Origin: Rhizobium redzepovicii
GTDB lineage: Bacteria; Pseudomonadota; Alphaproteobacteria; Rhizobiales; Rhizobiaceae
Assembly (NCBI RefSeq): GCF_019793435.1
Contig: NZ_JAILYH010000005.1
Coordinates: forward strand, 248,001-312,000
Length of the DNA: 64,000 nucleotides
Direction of reading: 5' to 3'
Shown: piece after piece, positions 56,380 to 64,000 of the stretch
How the letters are laid out: every line of letters starts with the position of its first letter
Numbering within the stretch: the stretch's first letter is position 1
Translations under genes and position numbers: made by a program
Notes under the pieces: model-generated
Databases searched by the model: none
What the model saw: the letters and a program-made list of their open reading frames with translations, nothing else
Told to the model about the DNA's origin: nothing

Positions 56380-57490
56380 CCACGCATCGGACTTCGTCCT
56401 GCAGGCCGTAAGCTTCGACACTCTGGAAGGCTGGAAGGATGACGATCCCTCCGGCCTTTTTGAGGTCATGCGGCGCTGCCGCCGCCAGATCAGCGATGTC
56501 AAACTCTACCGCACCGGATCGCTTGGCCTGAGCTCGGAAGACCTGCTGCCGCTTCTGCACGCCGCCGAAGATTTCACGCCGTCATCGCCATCAGCGGCGC
56601 GCGCCTTTTTCGAGACGCATTGTCGGCCCTTCCTGATTCGCCGCAAGGATGGCAATCCCGGCTTCGTCACCGCCTTTTACGAACCTGATATCGAGGTGTC
56701 GGAGCGGCCGGACGAGGTTTTCCGTTTCCCTTTCTACCGGCGCCCGGACGATCTGATCGATCTCGACGATGCCAATCGCCCCGCCGATCTCGACAATTCC
56801 TATGCTTTCGGCCGCCTGCATGATGGCCGCATCGCTGCCTATCCGGATCGCCGCGCCATCGACCAGGGTTTTCTCGAAGGCCGCGGTCTTGAAATCGCCT
56901 GGGCGAAGTCGAAAGTCGACGTCTTCTTTGTGCATGTGCAGGGCGCGGCCCGTTTGCGTTACGGCGATGGCCGCATCGGCCGCATCACCTATGCGGCGAA
57001 GGCCGGCCATCCTTTCTCGGCGGTCGGCAAGCTGCTGATCGACCGAGGCGAGATCGCTCGCGCCGACGTCTCGATGCAGTCGATCCGCGCCTGGCTGGCG
57101 CGCAATCCCGAGTACGTAGACGAGGTGCTGTGGCATAACCGCTCCTATATCTTCTTCCGGGAGGCGCCCGTTGCCGATCCCGAGGCCGGTCCGGTCGCCG
57201 CCGCCAAGGTTCCGCTTTTGGCCGGACGCTCGCTTGCCGTCGACCGGATGGTCCATACCTTCGGCTTTCCCTTCTTCATCCGCTCCGAAAGCCTCACCCA
57301 TCTCGATGACGCCCGGCCCTTCCGCCGGCTGATGCTGGCGCTCGATACCGGCTCGGCGATCGTCGGGCCGGCGCGCGGCGATATCTTCACCGGCTCGGGG
57401 GATCTGGCCGGAGAAAGGGCCGGCACAGTTCGCAACGATGCCGATTTCGCCATCCTTATTCCCCAAGCTGCCGCCGGACGATTCGACTGA
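56372..57490 (+). CDS. mltA: Lytic murein transglycosylase MltA-type
   Basis: A 372-residue enzyme of the GH102 class, starting at ATG 56372. TAFYEPDIEVSERPDEVFRFPFYRRPDD near 95-122 and YPDRRAIDQGFLEGRGLEIAWAKSKVDVFFVHVQGAARLR near 153-192 are MltA-domain blocks. The 3D domain at the C-terminus has LALDTGSAIVGPARGDIFTGSGDLAGERAG, with the catalytic Asp in GDIFTGSG. No signal peptide is obvious at this start, unlike the lipoprotein of E. coli; how it reaches the periplasm is unclear. The TGATG end overlaps the Smr gene. Confidence 0.92.
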   Translation: MSDHASDFVLQAVSFDTLEGWKDDDPSGLFEVMRRCRRQISDVKLYRTGSLGLSSEDLLPLLHAAEDFTPSSPSAARAFFETHCRPFLIRRKDGNPGFVTAFYEPDIEVSERPDEVFRFPFYRRPDDLIDLDDANRPADLDNSYAFGRLHDGRIAAYPDRRAIDQGFLEGRGLEIAWAKSKVDVFFVHVQGAARLRYGDGRIGRITYAAKAGHPFSAVGKLLIDRGEIARADVSMQSIRAWLARNPEYVDEVLWHNRSYIFFREAPVADPEAGPVAAAKVPLLAGRSLAVDRMVHTFGFPFFIRSESLTHLDDARPFRRLMLALDTGSAIVGPARGDIFTGSGDLAGERAGTVRNDADFAILIPQAAAGRFD

Positions 57491-58059
57491 TGGCCAGGGA
57501 TCGGAAACTCAGCGCGGACGAGAGGATCCTCTGGGGCAAGGTTGCCCGCAGCACAAGGCCGATGCCCGGTAAGGCGGGTGAATTGACCGAACTCGATGCT
57601 TTTCTTGTCGAAGCCGAAGCGGCGGCCGAACAGGAGAAGGCAGGAAAGCAGACATCCGCCGCACCTCTGTCGCCGCAGCACGCAGCACCCTCGGCGCCGA
57701 AACCGCCGACAGGCGTGCATCATCCACTGGAAAAGCCGGTCAAGCGCAAGATCGCCAAGGGCCGGCTGGCGCTCGAAGCGCGGATCGACCTGCATGGGCT
57801 GGTGCAGAGCGAGGCTCATGTCATCCTGCTCGATTTCCTGATGCGCGCCCATGAGCGCGGCATGCGCCATGTCCTGGTCATCACCGGCAAAGGCAGCTCG
57901 ATGGGCAGCGACGGCGCGCTGAAGCGGGCCGTGCCGCTTTGGTTCTCGAAGCCGGAATTCCGCTACCTGATCTCGTCTTATGAATCGGCCGCACAGCATC
58001 ATGGCGGGGAGGGCGCTCTCTACATTCGCCTGTCGCGGCGGCATGGGGAAAAGCCATGA
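57490..58059 (+). CDS. Smr-domain (MutS2 C-terminal-like) protein
   Basis: A 189-residue protein. The first 90 residues are polar and rich in Ala, Pro and Glu. The C-terminal Smr domain (about 95-185) has ARIDLHGLVQSEAHVILLDFL, then HVLVITGKGSS, and YESAAQHHGGEGALYIRLSRR, the DLHG / GKG / GGxGA signature. Smr domains are nucleases or RNA/DNA-binding modules; the substrate here is unknown. It overlaps mltA by 1 bp (TGATG) and the XRE gene by 4 bp (ATGA). Confidence 0.9.
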   Translation: MARDRKLSADERILWGKVARSTRPMPGKAGELTELDAFLVEAEAAAEQEKAGKQTSAAPLSPQHAAPSAPKPPTGVHHPLEKPVKRKIAKGRLALEARIDLHGLVQSEAHVILLDFLMRAHERGMRHVLVITGKGSSMGSDGALKRAVPLWFSKPEFRYLISSYESAAQHHGGEGALYIRLSRRHGEKP

Positions 58060-58433
58060 CCCCTTTCGGAGAGGCGATTCGCAAGCTGAGAGCGCGTAAG
58101 GGTGTCTCGCAGAAGGAGATGGCGGAAGCGCTGAATGTCTCTCCCGCCTATCTCTCGGCGCTCGAACATGGCAAGCGTGGTTTACCGACATTCGATCTGC
58201 TGCAGCGCATCGCCGGCTATTTCAACATCATCTGGGATGAGGCCGAGGAACTGTTTCTGCTCGCCCGCTCCTCCGACCCGCGCGTCGTCATCGACACATC
58301 AGGCCTGCCGCCGGAATATACCGAATTTGCCAACCGATTGGCGCGGCGGATCCGCAGCCTTGACAGCGCAGAGATAGGCCGGCTATCCGCTCTTCTCGAA
58401 AATGGCGTCAAAGGCGACGGAAAAGCGTCATAA
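58056..58433 (+). CDS. XRE-family helix-turn-helix regulator
   Basis: A 125-residue DNA-binding protein. FGEAIRKLRARKGVSQKEMAEALNVSPAYLSALEHGKRGLPTFDLLQRIAGYFNI (about 3-57) is a classic Cro/CI HTH. The remaining 65 residues include a C-terminal EIGRLSALLENG helix. It is the last gene of the overlapping chain and lies 135 bp upstream of gyrB. It could regulate its own operon or gyrB, but no operator is visible. Confidence 0.9.
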   Translation: MTPFGEAIRKLRARKGVSQKEMAEALNVSPAYLSALEHGKRGLPTFDLLQRIAGYFNIIWDEAEELFLLARSSDPRVVIDTSGLPPEYTEFANRLARRIRSLDSAEIGRLSALLENGVKGDGKAS

Positions 58434-61004
<2,571 letters not shown>

Positions 61005-61017
61005 TTGTTATTTTACC

Positions 61018-61062
61018 AAGCAGAAGCCGCGCCGTCTCTAGATGGCGGGGCTTTTGCTTGTG
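61018..61062 (+). terminator. Probable terminator after gyrB
   Basis: An imperfect long stem AAGCAGAAGCC...GCC / GGC...GGGCTTTTGCTT, with the outer arms AAGC/GCTT pairing. It lies 13 bp past gyrB. Confidence 0.55.
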
Positions 61063-61070
61063 AGGGGCGA

Positions 61071-61670
61071 TTAATCCGCGAGGAAACGGCCGTTGAACGC
61101 GATCTCGGCGAGCGGTTTGCGCTGACTGGGGAATTCGCGCGCCTGGTTGCGTTCGGAAAGAACGCTCTTGTCGGCCAGACGGCCGACGGCAACGCCGGCT
61201 TCCACCCGGTAACCCTCGGGAATGCCGAAGCTCTTCATGATTTCCTGGTGTTTGATGCCGCCCATGCCATGGGCGTAGAAACCAGAGAGGCGCGCTTGCA
61301 GCGACAGGTGGCCCCATGCCGCGCCAGCATCGAAGGAATGGGTGTAGCTGGGTTTCTCCTCGCCAGAACCGGCAACGCCGGTAAAGCTGCGCGACACGAC
61401 AAAAATCAGCGCCGAGGCATTCCTGGCCCATTCCTGATTGGCATCGACGAGCAATGCGACGAATTTCTCCCAATGTTCCGAACCCTTAAGCGCATAGATA
61501 AAACGCCAGGGCTGGTGATTGGACGAAGACGGCGCCCAATGGGCGGCATCGAGCAGGCTGAGCAGTTGGGCTTCCTCGATAATTTCGCCGGTGAAGGCGC
61601 GGGGTGACCAGCGGTCGAGAAACATCGGATCGATCGGATATTGGGATTCGCGGCTATTGCTCTTGGTCAT
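61071..61670 (-). CDS. Nitroreductase-family protein
   Basis: A 199-residue FMN-dependent flavoprotein of the nitroreductase fold. RWSPRAFTGEIIEEAQLLSLLDAAHWAPSSSNHQPWRFIYA (about 20-60) is the FMN-binding start. GHLSLQARLSGFYAHGMGGIKHQEI near 120-145 is the dimer and FMN loop, and GVAVGRLADKSVL is near 165. Such enzymes reduce nitroaromatics or quinones with NAD(P)H; the native substrate is not known. ATG 61670 has AGGGAA upstream. It is convergent with gyrB. Confidence 0.92.
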   Translation of the reverse strand: MTKSNSRESQYPIDPMFLDRWSPRAFTGEIIEEAQLLSLLDAAHWAPSSSNHQPWRFIYALKGSEHWEKFVALLVDANQEWARNASALIFVVSRSFTGVAGSGEEKPSYTHSFDAGAAWGHLSLQARLSGFYAHGMGGIKHQEIMKSFGIPEGYRVEAGVAVGRLADKSVLSERNQAREFPSQRKPLAEIAFNGRFLAD

Positions 61671-61710
61671 GCTTATTCCCTGAGGGCAGAAATTTGGATC
61701 GGGGTTCGTG

Positions 61711-61995
61711 TTAGTCGGTCCAGACGATGTCGAGTTCCTCGCGAAAGGCGAAGCGCTTCAGATGATCGTCGATGACACCCTGCATTCTTAGCTGTTGTTC
61801 GGGGTCGGCGACGGAAAGTATCATGGTCAGCGCCGCATCATCGGCGGTGAACGTCACCTCTGCCGTCTCGCTGAACGGCACGCGGCCCTTGTTCGGATCG
61901 AAATCGACGCTGAATTTGTGACTCCAGTGTTTGCAGAGCTGCTGTAGATAGCGGCTTGCATGTTCCGTGCGCACGACAGCCTGGGAGAGATGCAT
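61711..61995 (-). CDS. DUF2218-domain protein
   Basis: A 94-residue protein of the DUF2218 family, starting at ATG 61995. ASRYLQQLCKHWSHKFSVDFD (residues about 13-33) and the ending LKRFAFREELDIVWTD are typical. FADDNA-type substrate contacts are unknown, but the fold has resemblance to iron-uptake-linked small proteins found next to siderophore-reductase genes. That link is not seen here. It is just upstream (40 bp) of the nitroreductase gene, same strand. Confidence 0.8.
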   Translation of the reverse strand: MHLSQAVVRTEHASRYLQQLCKHWSHKFSVDFDPNKGRVPFSETAEVTFTADDAALTMILSVADPEQQLRMQGVIDDHLKRFAFREELDIVWTD

Positions 61996-62248
61996 TTTCG
62001 AACTCCACGTCATCTTCGGATCGGTTGGGAGTCATATTTCCTGCTTCATGGGCTTGGCAAGCGCAGCATCGTCGCAATTCGGGTGCACAGACTGTCTTCA
62101 TAAAAGCGGTCTACGACATGCAAAACATCGCCGAAATCCGACTAAATTCGAGGAAAGCCGTACCGCTTCGCGCCAAAGCCGTAATGACACCGGTGAATAA
62201 TTCGTTCATAGGTGGCTGCAAATCCGTTTTCGATGAGGAGGAAATTCC

Positions 62249-63091
62249 ATGAAGCTGATGCGTGTTGGCCAAGCAGGCAATGAAAAACCCGCGCTTCTCG
62301 ATGCCGATGGCAAGATCCGCGATCTCTCCGGTCATGTCGCCGATATCGCCGGCGAGGCGATCACGCCGGCCGGTCTTGCGAAGATGGCGGCGATCGATCC
62401 GAAGAGCCTTCCGGAACTTATGCCCGGCCGTATTGGCGCCTGTGTCGCCGGCACTGGCAAATTCATCTGCATCGGCTTGAATTATTCGGATCATGCTGCC
62501 GAAACTGGCGCCACCGTTCCGCCCGAGCCGATCATCTTCATGAAAGCAACATCGGCAATCGTCGGGCCGAACGACGATGTCATCATTCCCCGCGGTTCGG
62601 AAAAGACCGATTGGGAAGTCGAACTTGGCGTCGTCATCGGCAAGACCGCAAAATATGTGACGGAAGCCGAAGCGCTGGATTATGTCGCCGGTTATTGCGT
62701 CTCCAACGACGTTTCCGAGCGCGCTTTCCAAACCGAGCGGTCCGGCCAGTGGACAAAGGGCAAATCCTGCGACACCTTTGGCCCGATCGGCCCATGGCTC
62801 GTGACCAAGGACGAAATCCCCGAACCGCAGAACCTCGGCATGTGGCTGACGGTCAACGGCCAGAAGATGCAGAACGGTTCGTCGAAGACCATGGTTTACG
62901 GGGTGGCTTTCCTGGTCTCCTACCTCAGTCAGTTCATGTCGCTGCATCCCGGCGACGTGATCTCGACCGGCACGCCTCCGGGTGTCGGCATGGGTCTCAA
63001 GCCGCCGCGTTTTCTCAAGGCTGGCGACGTGGTCGAGCTCGGCATCGAAGGTCTCGGCATACAGAAGCAGACTTTCGTAGCGGACCGTTAA
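62249..63091 (+). CDS. Fumarylacetoacetate hydrolase-family protein
   Basis: A 280-residue FAH-fold enzyme; ATG 62249 has GAGGAGGAAA upstream. FICIGLNYSDHAAETGATVPPEPIIFMKATSAIVGPNDDVIIPRGSEKTDWEVELGVVIGK (about 72-133) holds the metal ligands of the family. VAGYCVSNDVSERAFQ near 148 and KSCDTFGPIGPWLV near 172 follow, and GDVISTGTPPGVGMGLKPPRFLKAGDVVELGIEGLG ends it. Members are C-C hydrolases or lyases (fumarylpyruvate, ureidoglycolate-type, oxaloacetate). This protein is closest in feel to ureidoglycolate lyase / 2-hydroxyhepta-diene-dioate isomerase annotations. The exact substrate is unknown. Confidence 0.9.
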   Translation: MKLMRVGQAGNEKPALLDADGKIRDLSGHVADIAGEAITPAGLAKMAAIDPKSLPELMPGRIGACVAGTGKFICIGLNYSDHAAETGATVPPEPIIFMKATSAIVGPNDDVIIPRGSEKTDWEVELGVVIGKTAKYVTEAEALDYVAGYCVSNDVSERAFQTERSGQWTKGKSCDTFGPIGPWLVTKDEIPEPQNLGMWLTVNGQKMQNGSSKTMVYGVAFLVSYLSQFMSLHPGDVISTGTPPGVGMGLKPPRFLKAGDVVELGIEGLGIQKQTFVADR

Positions 63092-63134
63092 CGACGCTTC
63101 CTGCTGAGAAACTTAAGTTTTCAGGGCGATTATG

Positions 63135-63162
63135 ATGCCGGGGATCAAATCTCCGGCATTTC
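63135..63162 (+). terminator. Rho-independent terminator after the FAH-family gene
   Basis: Stem ATGCCGGgGAT / ATCtCCGGCAT with a CAA loop, followed by TTCTT. Confidence 0.7.
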
Positions 63163-63292
63163 TTGTGTGGGTCTGGTTCGTCCATGTTGCTGTGCAACAA
63201 AAAACTGTTAGTCTGCGTTACGTGCCCGCGTAACGGAAAGAGTCGATGCCGCTCAATCGGCCTCATCTTTTCGATAGAGAAAGGTGGCGCCT

Positions 63293-64000
63293 TTGTTTTA
63301 TCAGCTTTATGAATTGAACCATGCCGCCATGGCGCCGTTTCGCGCCGCGGCCGATATCATGCGATTTGCCTATGCCAATCCGCTGAACCCGTTTTCCCAT
63401 ACGCCGCTCGGCCGGACGATGGCGGCAAGCCTCGAAATGTTCGAACGCACGACGCGCCGTTACGGCAAGCCGGAATTCGGACTGAAGCAAACGACGATCG
63501 GCGATCGGATGGTTTCCGTCCGCGAAGAGATCGTCTGGTCGCGGCCCTTCTGCAATCTCCTGCATTTCGCACGCAATGTTCCAGCCGCCCGCGGCAACGA
63601 TCCGCGCATTCTGATTGTTGCGCCGATGTCCGGCCATTATGCGACGCTGCTGCGCGGCACAGTGGAGGCGCTGCTGCCGAGTGCCGATGTCTACATCACC
63701 GACTGGATCGACGCCCGCATGGTGCCGATGACGGAAGGCACCTTCGATTTCGACGACTATGTCGATTACGTCATCGAGATGCTGCATTTCCTCGGTCACG
63801 ACACACATGTCATCGCCGTTTGTCAGCCTTCCGTTCCGGTGCTGGCTGCGGCTGCGGTGATGGAGGAAGCCAATGATCCGCTGTCGCCGGCGTCGATGAC
63901 GCTGATGGGCGGCCCGATCGATACGCGCATCAACCCGACGGCGGTCAACAAGCTCGCCCAGGAGCGGTCGCTTCAGTGGTTCTCCGACAATGTCATCATG
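63293..64000 (+). CDS. phaZ: Intracellular polyhydroxybutyrate depolymerase (partial, C-terminus outside the window)
   Basis: The first 236 codons are present. The start is TTG 63293 (LFYQLYELNHAAMAPFRA), with AAGGTGG 5-6 bases upstream; an in-frame GTG at 63284 is less likely. ILIVAPMSGHYATLLRGTVEALLPSADVYITDWIDARMVP near 105-145 is the alpha/beta hydrolase core. AVCQPSVPVLAAAAVM near 178 has Cys in place of the lipase-box Ser, as in the PhaZ1-type intracellular depolymerases. The enzyme mobilises cytoplasmic PHB granules, a carbon store of rhizobia. The protein continues past the right edge. Confidence 0.93.
   Translation, partial: MFYQLYELNHAAMAPFRAAADIMRFAYANPLNPFSHTPLGRTMAASLEMFERTTRRYGKPEFGLKQTTIGDRMVSVREEIVWSRPFCNLLHFARNVPAARGNDPRILIVAPMSGHYATLLRGTVEALLPSADVYITDWIDARMVPMTEGTFDFDDYVDYVIEMLHFLGHDTHVIAVCQPSVPVLAAAAVMEEANDPLSPASMTLMGGPIDTRINPTAVNKLAQERSLQWFSDNVIM

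Overview
The window looks like a piece of the main chromosome of a Rhizobium of the R. etli / R. leguminosarum type. The basis is GC-rich coding, rhizobial gene order (hemE - origin - ppsR - maf - aroE - coaE - dnaQ - secB), a large NAD-glutamate dehydrogenase, intracellular PHB depolymerase, a RIME-type intergenic repeat and alphaproteobacterial-only families (TrcR/DUF1013, Tim44-like TimA, SDHAF4-like DUF1674). The species call is by recognition, not by a search. No tRNA, rRNA, CRISPR, prophage or insertion sequence was recognised.

Layout. 1-5.2 kb: partial CitE-like lyase, small membrane protein, VOC protein, leuD, PLP-dependent dehydratase, leuB, a parS-like site and a PAP2 phosphatase. 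5.2-11.7 kb, all minus strand: MHS-type MFS transporter with a large inserted loop, a three-gene FtsX-type ABC system (His-rich permease, ATPase, Tat-exported protein) and an alkaline phosphatase behind a clear Pho box. 12-17.4 kb: asd, an MltB-type transglycosylase, a GGDEF cyclase, beta-carbonic anhydrase and pdxY. 17.6-30.1 kb: 180-kDa-class NAD-GDH, UMF1-type MFS protein, purH, heparinase-like protein, rsmB, htpX and an SDHAF4-like protein. 30.3-36.4 kb: acetyl-CoA synthetase, trcR, a solitary flagellin, a RIME and a propionyl-CoA-synthetase-like gene. 36.5-41.5 kb: YggS protein, leuS, lptE and holA.

The core of the window is the replication and segregation region at 41.6-54.4 kb. On the left, hemE-hemJ-rho-mnmE-mnmG-rsmG-parA-parB all run leftward. 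On the right, ppsR-maf-aroE-coaE-dnaQ run rightward. Between them lies an intergenic segment (50355-50754) with two perfect DnaA boxes, several degenerate ones, an AT-rich stretch and an 11-bp inverted repeat, which I read as oriC. Four parS-type palindromes were found by eye: one perfect inside rsmG, and three with one mismatch (after leuB, at the mnmE stop and at the maf/aroE junction). Two of the four are translated in frame as S-R-E-T, and two use the stop codon of a gene as part of the site.

54.4-64 kb: secB, fxsA, then a tightly overlapping rightward chain (TimA-like, mltA, Smr-domain, XRE regulator) leading to gyrB, followed by a nitroreductase, DUF2218, an FAH-family enzyme and the start of phaZ. 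Most of the window is core housekeeping. The least ordinary parts are the coding-embedded parS sites and the His-rich ABC / Tat operon.
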